64,000 nt of DNA from Porodaedalea pini (GCA_002794775.1 NBAY01000005.1:1-64000); one strand, 5' to 3'. Positions 20,824 to 34,700 are shown, numbered from the stretch's first letter. Numbers and translations: made by a program. The notes: generated by a model from the sequence alone, not told the origin.

Positions 20824-23061
20824 TTAGTAAGGAGAGCGATAGTTTTGGCGAGCTGGACACTCCGGTGATCTGGCACTGTGATTGCCCTGGCAGTTGATGC
20901 AATGGGTGAAGTGGTCGCATTGAAGGTTGTTGGATGCGGTACATGGAGCACATTTGGCAACATGGATCGCAGTTTGGTGGGTTTCGGAGCAAATTGCGCA
21001 GCAGGCTACCGAGCGACATTTCAAAGCGTGGTGTCCCAGGCGATGGCAGTTATCACACTGGTTGATGGTGGGGTGAGCTTTCATTTCTTCGAGATGGCGG
21101 ATGACTCTGAAAATAGGGACAGATCAGTTATTGTGAAGGAAGAAATGGTCAAAGCAAAGTCGCAACTCGTCTTTGAGGACAACGGATACGTTGCAAAAAT
21201 CGTGTTGGTTAAGGCGCTCGATAGACGACATAAAATGGGGTGGGAACATAAATTCGTGACCCTTGAATTGCGGTAGAGCAGAGATCTCCTTGATCAAGTC
21301 CTTCTCCGAATACAGGAGCTTGGTGTCTTTGTCAAAAACTGGGACACCAGGGATAACCATTTTGAACTGGGGCGACGGTGTGAATGCCCTAGCCCCGGAA
21401 ATGTTGATGATGCGGTTTAGTTGGGACACTAGTGCGCTGTGTTGTGTATCAAAGTCAGAACAAATGTTAGTGAACGCGATGAGGAGGTTGCTGTTAGTGG
21501 TATATTCAACGTTCAGGATGACGAGGTGTTTAAAGAGCGGATTGCCCTTGAGTCCCACACGGACCGCGTTTTTAACAGAAAGGGTGGACGGGCGAACAGC
21601 GAGGTCACCTGGAAGCAAAAAGAAAATTTGGCGGACGTTACGCACGTGGGTATTTACCGATCCGTTAGACCGGTTGATTGGAACAGTCGAGATTTCCCCT
21701 TGAGGGTTCTGTTCTGTAACTCAGACTACTTTAGTAGGAGTAGCCTTGGGTTTCTTTTGCATGGCTTTAGCATACAAAACGGTAGTGAAGCCCTCTTGGT
21801 TGACTCCGACGGCTTCGATGGGTGGGTAGTAGATTTTGGTCTGGGATCCACGAGGAGCATTATGTTCTGAATGGGCGTAACCATCGGGTGCGATGATAGT
21901 GCCTTCCGAAGTCATGCGGTAGCCAGATCCCGGAATATGGGTCTTGGCGATGGCGGCGGTGTATTCTGTCTTTCCGTTTTTCGGGGCTTGGACACGTTGT
22001 TTGACAATAGGGGCCAGGGGTGGAAACTTGGGATCATGGACAAAACGAACCCCAATAGGGTCCGGTAGGATTTTGTTCTGTTTGTTAGCATTAAAGTTAG
22101 TAGGAACTGATGGCTGAACTGAGGGAGCTGAGGGGTCCGAAAGCTGTTTTTCAATAGTATTAGTTTTTTCTGAGATAGAAGAGACGACTGCCGAGAGATG
22201 TTGGATGGACCTGGACATAGCGTGCATGGTGTCAGTGATTTCCTGATCACGAATGGTTTGACTGTTAACATAAATGTTTTCAAAAACGTGTTTAAAAGAT
22301 GGTGAGTGAATGCGAAAGGTAGAATGGAAAGATTCCAGACTCTCATTGGCCAAGTTCTGGAGAGATGTCTCGTCATCCAAATTGTTGGATTTGTTAATCC
22401 AAGATACCAAGTTGGAGCCAATGTTGGCGAGGATGGATCCGGCCCGATTAGGATTGTCGTACCAGGGCTTATCGGACAACCATGTGGGCTGGGAGATGAG
22501 CGTGTTAATCGTATTGACAGTTTCCTTGGTAAGATCAGCGAAGGAACGATTAATGTTCTCGGCGATATCCGGATCGTATTGTTCATCAATTGCGATCATT
22601 TCCTGGTCAGCCTGAGGGGCTTGACTGGTCTGAGCGTCCTGGATGTATAGATCATTGTCATCCATAGCATCGTTGTCAATGCGGGCGGGGGGCGGGAGTG
22701 ATTGGTGTTCCTCCTCAGAATTTGAACGTTTAAGCGTGTTCTGTGACTCGATATCCGGGGTAGGGGGAAGGTCCCCTTGTTTGCGAAGTTTGGCGGCGTG
22801 TTCGTCCGCCTCGACATCGGGTGACCACTTTGCACGATTCGTTTGAACTTGATTGCATACGGCGTCGTTGTGGTTGAAGGTCTTGTCGCGACCACAAACG
22901 GCACATAGCTTGGCAGTCCCACTAACACACTGGCGACTGTGGTAGGGGAGATCCTGTTTACACTCCTCACACTTGGTGGGGTCCTTGGGATTAACAAGGG
23001 ATCGAAAAGACTTTGTCTTATGCAGAGAGGCTTTTGCTTTGGTCAACATTCTGTTGTCCAT
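20824..23061 (-). pseudogene. LINE ORF1 (gag-like, zinc knuckles), two in-frame TGA codons
   Basis: One frame runs from ATG 23061 to TAA 20826-20824, interrupted only by TGA at 21723-21721 and 21126-21124. The N-terminal part has a CEEC...CAVCGRD cysteine cluster; the middle is low-complexity and acidic; a central domain (RNVRQIFFLLPGD onward) follows the first stop. The C-terminus has CCHC knuckles CDNCHRLGHHALKC and CINCQGNHSARSPEC plus a further Cys-rich block. This knuckle-bearing ORF1 upstream of an APE-type endonuclease is typical of Tad/I-group LINEs. Both stops are compatible with CGA-to-TGA decay. Confidence 0.85.
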
Positions 23062-23436
23062 AGCGGAGAGAGAGTACGAGAAAGAATATAGAACGATTTT
23101 CCCACGATGGTTGATGATAGTAGGAAGAAAAGTGCCAGGGAGTACACGAGGTAGACACTAGACACCTACTTATAAGTTCTGGATTAGGTAACAAGTTCTG
23201 ACACAGCCTCCGGAACCCTTGGGTAGCATCACTGATCAGCGGCGCTGAGGCGAAACCAGAGTCTCAGAGTCGCACGGCGGCGAGCTCTTTCCCTTGGACC
23301 TCTTCTTACCTCCGCTTTGTTCAGTGTCTTGTCCTTGCATCCTCCTTGCTTTCGTATTTCTCTCTTTCGATACCCTTCAATACCCCTTTTAGCGGAAAAA
23401 GCTATCAGTGCCCCACACCCGCCGGCCGAGTCGATC
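23062..23436. other. Intergenic: LINE 5' flank and GH72 gene promoter
   Basis: No reading frame of interest. A pyrimidine-rich stretch (about 23280-23400) precedes the GH72 start codon, common in basidiomycete promoters. The LINE 5' boundary could not be placed. Confidence 0.5.
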
Positions 23437-25517
23437 ATGAAGTTCGTCCCGCTTCTTCTGAGCGCAGCACTCTTCGCACCGTCGGCGTTTGCCATCTCCA
23501 AGGTCTCTCGCGCGGGCCGTTACCTCTACAGTGATGACGGCAGCCGCTTTTACATCAAGGGTGTTGCATACCAGGAGCAAGGTAAGTTCATCGTCCTAAT
23601 TTTCTGTCTTTTTTTTGTTACTTGTGGTGGCGAGCTGAGCTTATTTCCTGCTCAGGTGTCGTGACCACCGACGCGAATGCGCCTTTCTCTGAGCCCAGCA
23701 CATTCATCGATCCGTTGGCAAATAGCACAGCTTGCTCTCGTGACCTTCCTTTTTTGCAACAACTTGGAGTCAACACTGTCCGTGTCTACAGTGTCAATTC
23801 GTCGCTCAACCATGACGACTGTATGAGCGCTCTTAGCAACGCAGGCATTTACACAATGTGAGCATTCTTCATCTCTCCTGCACCGAAGGCACGTTGATGA
23901 TTGGTTTCAGCATCGACTTGTCTCTTCCTCTGAACGGCTCAATCGACCGCTCTTCTCCCTCTTGGACGACAAACTTGCTTGATCTCTATATTGGAACAAT
24001 CGACGCTTTCGCAAAATATGACAATGTTCTGGCATAGTGAGTTTCACATATTTCATCAGTATTTGTGTTCAGCTTCCGACTTTGTCCTGCAGCAATGTTG
24101 GAAATGAGGTCATTACAGCTGCCAACGAGACAGCAACAGCACCATTTATTAAAGCTGCTGCTCGTGACATCAAGGCATATCTGTAAGTGGTGTCATTACA
24201 AATATGAGCTGCAGTTTGTCACGCGTTGATCATGTTTCAGCAAGTCCAAGAGCATAAATGCGCTCGTAGGATATGCCGCCATTGATGCGGACCGCAGTTG
24301 GCTGGATCCTCTTGCGAACTTCCTGTCTTGCGACTCGGATGCGGATTCGTTGGATATTTTTGGCTTGAACAACTAGTAAGCCGCATTCAACTTCACGGCC
24401 TTCCTCGCTGACCGACTGTTCAAGTGAATGGTGCGGTAATGACAACTTTGCCGCCGCGTACGGTGACATTATGGCCAACTTTGCTGGTTACAACATCCCA
24501 GCGTACTTCAGTGAATTTGGATGCATCACCTCCCCACCTCGCCTGTGGACGGAAGTACAGGCCCTCTTCTCGACGGAGATGTCTCCAGTTTGGTCTGGAG
24601 GTACTTTTCTTTAATCTTTATTAGCAGGAAAAATATGAATGCTGAATGACACCTTTTTATTAGGTGTAGCGTTTTCATACTTCCCCGCGGAATCCTCCCA
24701 GGGCGAGTTCGGCATGGTTACTGTGAACGGCAACTCAGTCACTACGAGCGATGACTTCACTCGACTTGCGGCTCAGTATGGTAATGCGACTGGACCCAAC
24801 TCTCCATCGCAAAGCAGTGCGGGTTCTACTCAGTTCCCTTCGTGTCCCGCTCAAAACTCGTCCTTCTTCGCATCCACTACTCTTCCTCCTACTCCGAACG
24901 ACACTGCGTGTGCGTGCGTCGTTAACTCGTTGAGCTGTCAATTTACGCCTCAGACGGATAATACTTCTGTTTTGGTCGGCACTTTATTGGACACCGTAAG
25001 TAGCATTCATTTCGACTAAATCCGGCTTCTTATGCATTGATACACTTTTGGCCTCCCTTAGGCTTGCGGCCTTCTCGGTCAGAACGGTGGTAACTGCAAT
25101 GACATCGCTGGCAGCGGCTCGTCCGGTTCTTATGGTCAACTCGCATTCTGCGATCCCTCGTCGAAGTTGTCCTTTGTCATGACACAGTTCTACGAGGCAA
25201 CTAACAGAGCCTCGACTTCGTGTGACTTTGCTGGAAATGCAACGGTCAACACTAAGGCTCCGAGCAACACGGATCAGGAAAACAGCGCCGTCAGCACCTG
25301 TCTCGCCAATACCGGTACTACCTTCACACCCACTGCTCCTGCGTCCGGTGGCGCGTCGGGTGGTAGCACTGGAAGTGGATCAGGGTCGTCGACTACTTCT
25401 CCAAGCAATAGTGCATTGGGCCACGCTGCTTTCTTGGCAGACATGAAGACCGGAGCTCTGGGCACAGGCTTGCTGCTAACTGTTATGGTCGCAACTGGTT
25501 TCTGGACTCTTGCGTAA
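23437..25517 (+). CDS. GPI-anchored 1,3-beta-glucanosyltransferase (GH72 with X8/CBM43 module)
   Basis: Eight exons: 23437-23581, 23656-23857, 23911-24036, 24093-24182, 24241-24375, 24425-24600, 24664-24995, 25062-25517, giving 553 residues. A signal peptide (MKFVPLLLSAALFAPSAFA) precedes the GH72 domain, with YIKGVAYQEQG, LPFLQQLGVNTVRVYSVN, the acid/base Glu in YNVGNEV (the codon is split by an intron) and the nucleophile Glu in YFSEFGC. After GVAFSYFPAESSQGEFGMV comes a Cys-rich X8 module (CACVVNSLSCQF, LLGQNGGNCNDIAG, FCDPSSKLSFVM). The C-terminus is Ser/Gly-rich, then hydrophobic, as for GPI attachment. The family (Gas/Gel/Phr) elongates cell-wall beta-1,3-glucan at the outer plasma membrane. 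The gene looks intact. Confidence 0.96.
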
Positions 25518-25853
25518 TTGTCCCGCAATGAGCTGAGGATAAATTTGAGTTTGGGTTCTACGGCTTATGGTCATGGATTTTCTAACACTATCGCACTATT
25601 TGTTCCTAGTTTTAACTTTTACATCTTGGACTTTATGAACATATCGTATCCGTCTGTAGTATGCCTGGTTGACCAGTAATCTGACCTGCCCGCTCTTTTC
25701 TCTGATAATGTTGGGATATACGTTCAATATGTATAGAATTTCGCACGCCAACGGTGGGAATTGATAAAATTCGCGTGTCTATGACAGTGACACTCTCTTG
25801 TCTCAGACAGTCACCACTCGACTCCCTTCTCATCGACTGACTTCGGAGTTGAA
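25518..25853. other. Intergenic, tandem genes
   Basis: 3' end of the GH72 gene and promoter of the RNA-binding protein gene. Nothing else recognised. Confidence 0.5.
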
Positions 25854-27775
25854 ATGGCTTCTCCTGGTGCTACTCTTCCACTGCCTGCACAAGATAAATG
25901 GGCATCTGCCGACGGTAATGGTGTTTCGCTCGGTGATGCGGATGGTCGTGAGCCACCAAACGGTGCACCACTAAACGACGGCGGCTCGGCGGCTCCAGTA
26001 GACTCTGTAGTCGACTATCGATCTGACGGTGCGTCCGCAGGCGGCACAAAATCCGGAGCATCCTTCAGAGAAAAACAAGTAAAGGTGTTTAGCTCTCTTG
26101 TTCTCTTGCCCTGTACACGTCAATAGACGCCATCTGTTTTGAGTGACGAGCTCTGGAAGGCTGCCTTGTATCTTCTGCCGTCTTCATGGCGCGTCGCTGG
26201 GCGCTTGATGTGGTTTTTGTCGTGATTAGCGGACACGGTGTTTACGTCTTATCTCTCTAGCCTAACAAAGTCTATATTGGTGGACTGCCGGAACATACGC
26301 GTCAAGAAGACCTTCAGAGCTGTTTCGGAAAAATTGGCAACATTGTCAACATTGAACTCAAGTCAGTATCATCTTGTTTTTGTTTCCTGCCGAACTCACC
26401 CAAATTTGGCTTACGCGTCTAGGCTTGGCTATGGCTTCGTGGTAAGTTCAATTTCAGATAGTTTAATATATAGGTTATTAACTTGCAGTGCAGGAATTCG
26501 ACAGCAGAGAAGCCGCTGAAGAGAGTGTCGCCAAGTATCACGAGGGCTACTTTATGGGCAACAAGATTCGTGTTGAAATGTCTCATGGCGGTGGACGAAC
26601 AGCCAAGTACACTGGAGATCCTGGTGCTTGTTTCAAATGTGGCTTAACTGGTCACTGGGCAAGGTTTGGCCTTACAAATCCTGTGAAAGTGAATAGCGTC
26701 AACTAAAGTAGCCGTACCTCTAGGGAGTGCCCTAATCACTCTGTCCATAGGCAAGTTTTCTTTTCCTTATACGTAATGCATTGCATCTAATGGTGATTGA
26801 AGTGCTGGGCCGCGTAGGCCAGGTCATTACCCTGACCCTGCAGCTCGTGACTACCCTCCGCCTCCTAGGGATTACCCCTACCGTGAAGATTATGGTCGTT
26901 ATCCTCCTAGGGACCCTCGATATGGCTACGATTATCCTCCGCCTCCTCCCCGTGAATATAGAAGGCCTGTCACACCTCCTAGGGATTATCGCGAATACCC
27001 TGCTGTGCCTCGTCCTCCAAGAGATTATGATGATTATCGAATGAGAGCACCCACTGTACCTCCAGCAAGGCCTTATTATCCTGGCGAAGCTTCGTACCCT
27101 CCTCGTGGATATGACGCTACTCGTGACCTGGAGAGAAGCGGCGTGGATAGGAGAGCAGCGGTCGTGCCCCCTACCGAGAGGTATGCACCCTATTCTGCTA
27201 CCGCTGCTCGTGCGCGCACTCCGCCTGGTCCTCCGCCCGCTCGTGCGCGCGATGACTATGAGAGACCTCCTCCAAGGTACGTTTGGAGGTTTTCTGTCGT
27301 AGTGGCATTGTGAATAATCTGCTCGAAGGGAATATGCTGCAGGCGATTACCGTGGCCGCGCAACGACACCTCCCTTGCCTTCGGCAGCTCCTGCTGCTCC
27401 TGCTCCCGCCCGGTACGGTGAATATCCTCCACGAACGGGCGGAAGCGAGTCGGCAATGCAACGGTATCGGTATGTCCATTGGATACCCAACTTTCAGTAT
27501 CTCATATGCTTTGTTTTAGTCGCCGCTCTCAGAGTCCTCCGCCAAGATCTGGTGGCTCAAACTATCGTTCTGGGCCTTATGCTACTGACCACGGCTCCGA
27601 TGCTGCTGCCTATCCTCCAAATAGTGCTCCTTACAGCGCTCCAGCTGGCTACTCTGGCAATGGCTATTCCAGCGCCTCAACCGGTGCTCCGCCTCGCAGT
27701 GGTGGCAGTGCGAGGGATAGGGACTATTCTTCGCGCAATGGCGCCGAGCCTGCCGGCTATTCAAGGCGTGCTTGA
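25854..27775 (+). CDS. SR-like RNA-binding protein (RRM plus CCHC zinc knuckle)
   Basis: Eight exons: 25854-26078, 26261-26361, 26423-26441, 26494-26663, 26724-26750, 26803-27276, 27329-27469, 27520-27775, giving 470 residues. An acidic leader precedes one RRM (RNP2 KVYIGGLP; RNP1 LGYGFVEF, assembled across a 19-nt exon). A zinc knuckle CFKCGLTGHWARECP follows, completed across a 27-nt exon. The remainder is Pro/Arg/Tyr/Asp-rich (RDYPPPPRDY repeats) with RRRSQSPPPRSG near the end. RRM plus knuckle plus RS-like tail matches SRSF7/Rsz-type splicing factors, so a nuclear role in pre-mRNA splicing is likely (inference). The intron after 26750 uses a GC donor (GCAAGT). Confidence 0.9.
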
Positions 27776-28702
27776 GGTGCTCATAAGGACTCCGTCCTGG
27801 TTCTGGGACTGAATTTCACCAAAACCTTTTGGTCTGCTTCGGCTACTAAACATATCCTTACATCCCGTGCTTGTTTATAAATTCGTCTGTCTTTCCGTTC
27901 ATCAAAATCATTCTCCCCGTCTATGGTACGCGGCGGTTTACTATGCTCCCCAAAATTGCTTTACACCCGCTCTTCGTAGCGCGTACATAGTCTCTCCCGT
28001 CTGAAATGCCTTTTTTCTCGTTCTCGCTGTCTGCCGTACGATCAGCAGTCTGACGCCAAATGCTGAATGACTTACCAATCTAGACTTGTTCCGTGTCGAG
28101 AGTTAAAACTAGAAGCAGCCCTGGCCTTGATTGGGTTTGTGCAAAGCCAACCATGTTGAGTTGACGGCGATGGTGATATCGTTCACGGTTCAGACCTCTC
28201 GATTCGTGCCCGTAGCAGGCTATCTTGTACAGATAAGAACTCGCAGTCTTATTACATCGTTGGGTGAAAACTTCTGTGAACTAAATGTCTTGACTCCTGC
28301 TGGTTGAATCTTGACTGTCCATGCCATTTATCGTGGGCGAACCTTCAAAACTATGTCTTGAAATTTTCAGCTTTCTGGAAATTCCCGAAACAACCCACGA
28401 ACGGACTCCTGGGTCGAGGTTGCATATTCTGAATGCCATTACTTGTTAAGTTTGAGGAAACGAAAGCCCTTCCTTCGCTATGTTGTGTTTGATGGAGGAC
28501 ACGCCTTGGAGAATGGTCAAGGCACGTCCTACAACAGTACTAGTCTGTGACCCTTTTGAGTAAGGACCGCCCGAGGGACCCTTAAATGGGCAAGTAGTTC
28601 TCGAGCTAATATTAATGTAGCTGACCTGTTTTGTATATATCTATTCAAATATATCGCTTGCTCTAATAATTTATATCTAGGCGTCAAAGGCGCAGAGAAC
28701 TG
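27776..28702. other. Intergenic between convergent genes, nothing recognised
   Basis: About 0.9 kb between the 3' ends of the RNA-binding protein and the ABC transporter genes. No frame, repeat or RNA gene stands out. Confidence 0.5.
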
Positions 28703-31700
28703 CTAGTGTTTCGCCGACGCCATGGCATACAAGGATTCTCGATCCCCGCTCTCGTCAACGAGTGATCTAAGTAAACCACCCTCTTTCTTCAAAAGAGTCG
28801 CAGGTGAACCAAATTCAACAAGTTTTCCGGCGTCCAGTACCATCTGCATAGAAGCTGATCAGCCATTCTCTTATGTCCAAAGTCTCAGATGACTTACAAT
28901 CTTGTCGGAGTCCATAATGGTCTGTAGGCGATGCGCGACAGTGATGAGAGTAATGTCTCCACTGAGTTCGTTTCGCAGGGAGCTCTGAATGATAGAGTCT
29001 GTTGCATAGTCGATGGCCGATGTAGCTATTGACAACATATAAGTCAACAAAGCATTTTTTGTCGACGGTCATGAGCGAATGCGTACCCTCATCAAGAATG
29101 AGCAATTTGCTGCCTCGAACGATCGCTCGAGCGAGTGCAAGGATCTGCCTCTGGCCCACAGAAAGATTTGATCCGCCTGATGCGATCTGGCTGTCAAGAG
29201 TTATTCTGCCTTCATCACTGTCATTTTGTAGGGAGAAAAGACCGGTTGAACGCAGGGCATTGTTGAGAGTAGCATCGTCGTGTTCGTCAAAGGGGTCCAG
29301 ATTATGACGTAGACTTCCACTGAGTAGTTCGGGCTATAAGTGCGCGACAGACGATAATAATTAAATCAGAATAGATAAGTCATGTAAAATCAGCTCTGAA
29401 TTAATGTGCACGCACGACTTGCGGGATGATGGTTATGTTGCGCCTTAGAATATCGAGGTTTATGTCACTTATAGGAAGACCGTCGTAAAAGACTTTGCCC
29501 TCCGTGAAGATGCACCTGAGCAGCGAGAGTGTAAGAGAACTCTGCAAAGAGTACTCATGTGAGTGCCTAAGATTGAAGAGAGAAGCCAAATTCTACCTTT
29601 CCGCTACCCGTACGACCGACTGTGAAGTGTAGCTTAGCATCGTCTCCTTTGAAACACCGAGAAGACTCTTACCGACGCCAACGCGTTCTCCTGCCTTTAT
29701 GTCAAAAGAAATGTCCTGAAGGACCTTTGGTCCATCAAGAGAGTAACGAGCCGAGAGCTTGTCAACGCGGATATTCCCACTCGATGGCCAATAAGCAGGA
29801 GGGATGCCCTCGTCGGTTGCCTTTGGTTCCTGCTCGATCTCAATGTATCCCTGGATCCTCTCGAGACTATCATGTATAAAACTTATGAGCAATCACCAAG
29901 TCTTTTACGTCAATAGCTCACCTGTTGCCTGTATAATACTTCAATCAGCTTGAGAAGGCATAAGTGTTTTTCGGTACGCACCTGAGACTTCAAAGCTGTT
30001 GAGGATCCTGACCCACCAAAGAATTAAGGAGCTGAACGCAACTACCAGTGCAATTTTAGAAAATCGACAATACAATAGGCGGGTCAATACAACACACCTG
30101 CCATGTTGAGTGAGAACCCGGTATTGCTAGCCGATCCTAGCTGACGACCGTAGACTAGATACGCAGCCAACCCAGCAGCGAACATGCCGCCTAGCGTGTC
30201 TATGCGGATACATACCCATCTTCATGCATCAAAGTTTGATAATAAGCCAACAGATAGCAGGACAACGCCTTACCTGTTAAGGTTGTAGAATGTCCTTGCG
30301 GACCGTGTGTACCTGTCAATGCGCGTCAAAGTCTCGGTCTCGAACGCATCTTGTGCGCCAAATGCTCGGATGGAGACGAGGCCTGCGATTGCTGCACCAA
30401 AATGACTCAGGACCGGGGATTTCGCGTTCGACATTTCGCGCTTGACAGACAACTGAGCCTTAATATAAATCTGCCCGCACCAGCTTCCTATGGCACCAAC
30501 AAGCATGCTCGGCAGAACAAAGATCGGTGTCATGTATACGATGGCCGCAATACGAATCAAAAGCGTGATAGTGATCTCAATCACCCAGCCCAAGTTCTGT
30601 GATACCGGCCCGTCGACTATCCAGATCGTCCTTAGAAATTATGAAAACAGAAAGAGTCCGATCGCATACCTGAGCTGATATCCTGCGTACACCTAGCAAT
30701 AATGCGGCCCGACGGAGTAGAATCAAGCCATCTATTTTGAGAAGTGAATGATCGAAGGGTCACCAGTATCGATCAATTTACCGAAGAGTAGTCCCTATTA
30801 ATTAGAGAACGATTGAGATAAGCATAGAATCATCAACACAAACGAACAAACCTGTGATGGCTGCAATTAGACGTTCGTGAATGGTCCTGGATGCTTTGAT
30901 GCTTCCGTGCACCTGCGATGCAGTTAGTAAGAGAGTAAAGAGTTTAGGGAAAGGCGAAAGATGTTACATACATATAAAATGTAGCCGAGAAAATACAGGA
31001 TTACTCCAATTGACAAGATACCGCAAAAGACCGCCAAATAACTGTACAAGAAACCATCAGAAAATATAGCTCTCAAACGCCATAAATATGATGAATTCAT
31101 ACTATGGGTCAGAGACTTCCGAAGGGTCATGAGTCTCGTACTGCGAAGCCCAGTAACCCAGGTACCACGTCTGTATAACGTTCGTAAGGTCTACCACAAA
31201 CATCGACGACAGGAAACAGATCCAGAATAATGGTCCTCCAAGGTTGAAGAGATAAAGTTTTACTATAAAGGCGATGAAGCGGTGGATTTTGAGTGAGCTC
31301 AGAACTAATTACGATTCGGAAATTTTGAGTAAGAAAAAATACTCACCAGCCGACCAACTAACGTGGCCTTCGGCTATTTCTTCAGCCACTACAAGCTTAC
31401 CGTCCGACTTCTTGCTCTCCTCGCCCTTAGTACCTTCAATTGCCGATACTTCTTCTGCCTTCTTGTTAGCTTCCTCCGATTTTTTGACCTTGGCCTGCAT
31501 CTCCTTGTCGTTTGCCATTGCTTCAGCGACAGATCCTTGACTTGCAACACGTCCATCTGTCCCAAGACATACAACAAAGCTTGCGATAGAACTTGGGTTT
31601 GTCAAAGTACATAGCAGGGCGGCGCAGCAATTTTGCATAGGGACGAGCAACAGGCAGTTAGCTTCAGAAGGATATGGCAACAAGCCGCATTTCGCACCTA

Positions 31701-34700
31701 ACCATAGCAACGTTGTGCGTCTATATAATATCATAATCAATAGTATACTTCATCGACAAATAAGGATATGCTACGCACGACTAGAAGGACTGTACGACCA
31801 CGAATGAGATCACCTCGGAAGCACTTGTCTACGATCCAGCGAGACGTGTGGACATCAAGCGCTGCGAGGACATCATCCAGAAGAATGATATCAGCACTCG
31901 AATAAACGGCACGCGCCAGAGTGACTCGAGCCTAACCAACAGTCAGACCATAATCACATTAATAAGGATAACTTGACTCCACTTTTTGGCCGCCGCTGGA
32001 GATTGAGCGCAGATTAATTAAAGAATCACGAGAGAGTGAGTTGTCTTACCTTAGCGTCAGACCCTTCTCTCCTACTTCTGTTTGATCTCCGGCGTCGAAC
32101 AGTGTCAAATCACGCTCCAGACCGCATTGAAAGATAACTAGTAAGAAAATAAGGCCAGAATGCTCGTCCAAATGCAACTTTTTCTTACCTTTCTTATACC
32201 TTTCCTCATCAAACGGCGCACCGAAAAGGATGTTATCCCGGATAGTCTCGTTCTGTACCCATGATTCTTGGGCGGCATACGCAACGCCCTTGTCGCGGGG
32301 AAGATTGTACCAGGAGGTTGGCCCTGACGGAAGGAAATGCATTTCCCCTTCCATCCACGTTAATTTGTCTCAAAATCACCAGATATGTGACAAAACATAC
32401 CAAGTAAGGCCATGAGCACCGAAGTCTTTCCAGATCCGGTTGGCCCAATAATCAAGTTGAGTCCACCTCGTTTAAAAATGACCTCTTCGTCGAGTGTTAA
32501 GCGGAACTTGCGGCGCGACGGTGTGAGCGATCCGTCGACGCTTGACCAGACGAAAGAGGCGTCACAGAATCCTACGATATTAGGATCTTTGGGTCTGGTA
32601 GAGAACTCCTCGATTTGCTCGGGCCTTTCCTTGTCGGACGCCTGAAATTCGTCCAACAACTCCGTGCCCCTCAAGTACTCAGTCACACGGTCAAGCGATA
32701 CCTTGGCTAGAGTCGTTGTCAATGACATATCGATATCCTGTGCTGCTTGATAAATACCTTGAATGCAAGCGGGAGCCATGAAAAAGATGAGATGGAGTTG
32801 ATCGCGAAGCATGTCGAATACTGGAAAAATATGAATCAGGTTTTGTGAGAGACCACAAAGCACTTACCAGCCATCGACGAAAAGACTGTCGACGCTGCAG
32901 ACAAGTACGTTAGCATATTTCACGGAATTTAAGCGTGATATAAGGTACCTGTTAGTTGCTGCTTCATGATGAGCGTCTAGAAAACGATTATCAGCTCCTG
33001 GGACGCTCAGACTCCAGTTAAGAGATCGCATACGTAGGTTATAAATGTCACGACCATAGTTAGTATGGGAATCACGAAACTGCAAAGATGAAAGTCAGCG
33101 CCGCCCTTATTGCATTGCATGATGCGTACTTGACTGTTCCGTTGGATATATCAAGCAACTGCCTCGTCCGAATCCACTTCAGCTCATCGTCACGTTTTCC
33201 AGCGATCTGATTGTTCATCTTTGGCTCCCAGCCAAAAAGCTTGATCATCCTGATAACATTCATCGCTGATGCATTTTGTCAGCAGTGTAGAAAGATACAG
33301 ACGGAATCTGCTCACTCTCAGTGACTGTCTGGACTCGGGCATCAGTCTAAGTTTTCTTCGTTAGTATGAGAACATTCACAGATATGGGCTGGTACCTTCT
33401 TCATCCTTTCGATTTGAACCGTCTGGGTGAGCTTCGCAATGTATCCCGGGACGGGGAAAAGCAGGACCATAACAGCCATTCCAACGAACGCACTATAACC
33501 AGGTCAATGCCAGCAAACGAAGGGTAGCATTTCTCGTGCATACCTCCAACCCAGAATGGCATATAAAAACACGATGCCAATCACGACCAGCAGCGGCGAT
33601 TGAATAACTGAAGATAGTATCTTAGTACTGCGAACACACAGGGTTCGGGGGCATATTGTCTTTCTCACTCAGCATTGGGAAGTCACGCCCTTCCACTATG
33701 TTCTGCAAGTCCGTGGTTATCAAATTATTCAGTTTACCGACGAGATTGTCTGTGCTGCTCGTGCTGGCATGGGTTGTGACACTAGCTGAAACTGAGGGCG
33801 CGGTGCTCTTTCCTTTTCCCTTGCTTGCATCAGACTTGATACTTGCACTGCTCGGCTGAACCTCACTGTCATTGAGAGTCGTTCCTTCCGTTTGTAAATC
33901 GGACTCAGCGATGGAAGCTGTGTCCGGCGTCGGTGCTACGGTTGAAGAACCCGATCCCGACGAGTCAGAAGCCGTTTGAGCTTTCATGCGGATGCGCAAC
34001 GCGTGCTCGAAGACCAGTTGCGTGATAATGCCCTCGGCACGAACGAGCGTACCGGTCTTTGTGCGCCCCCAAAATGTCAACTATGACCGCTATACAGGGA
34101 ACGAAGTCTCACTACTTACCGTAAGGAAGATGTACCACTGCATGGCAATCGTACCTACGACAGGGCCAAAGAAAAGCCACGAGACCCACAGCCTGTAATT
34201 CGCATAATTTGAGTTATGTATTGCTGGAAGCTTATTTGTGACTGTGCATACCATGGTCGAACGACAGCCTCTGATCCTCCAGTTTCCAAATAACTAAGAG
34301 ACATGAGTTACAGACGATGCAACCATTTCTAATGGCCCGCAAAACGAACCGAAGGAGTCTATTGATCCCAATTGGACTGGCGTACAAGGTAATCACCCTG
34401 AGGATGGTCATCGAGATTATTCCAATGTATTCGTGGCCTAAGGCCAGGTCAGACAATGATCAACACCTGGTATATCAGACTCACGGAAGACCCTCATAAG
34501 ACTAAAGAAAAGGTGCTCTTTCCTTGCGCCGGAAAAAGAGTCGAGGTACTTGAAGCTACGCTTCTTGAGGTTCTTTGCGCGGTCATAGTCAGCCAAAGGA
34601 GGAAACTGGCTTGCCGGGAGATGGGGAATGCGGTAGGCCTTGAAAATGATGGAATCAAGGAAAGAATACAGTGTGAGCGAGAGTAATGGTGCGGTCTGCT

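Larger units (their letters stand above)
19889..23061 (-). mobile_element. Non-LTR retrotransposon (LINE), 3'-truncated before the reverse transcriptase
   Basis: Contains ORF1 (23061-20824) and the endonuclease part of ORF2 (20818-19889), then stops. No reverse transcriptase or poly(A)/3' tail is present. The element keeps its 5' end, the reverse of ordinary 5' truncation, so its 3' part was removed by a later event. The zinc-knuckle ORF1 plus APE-type endonuclease fits fungal LINEs of the Tad1/I type. Confidence 0.85.

Noticed and set aside
21263..22068. Plus-strand frames across the LINE
   Set aside because: Shadows of LINE ORF1, which has clear zinc knuckles on the minus strand.
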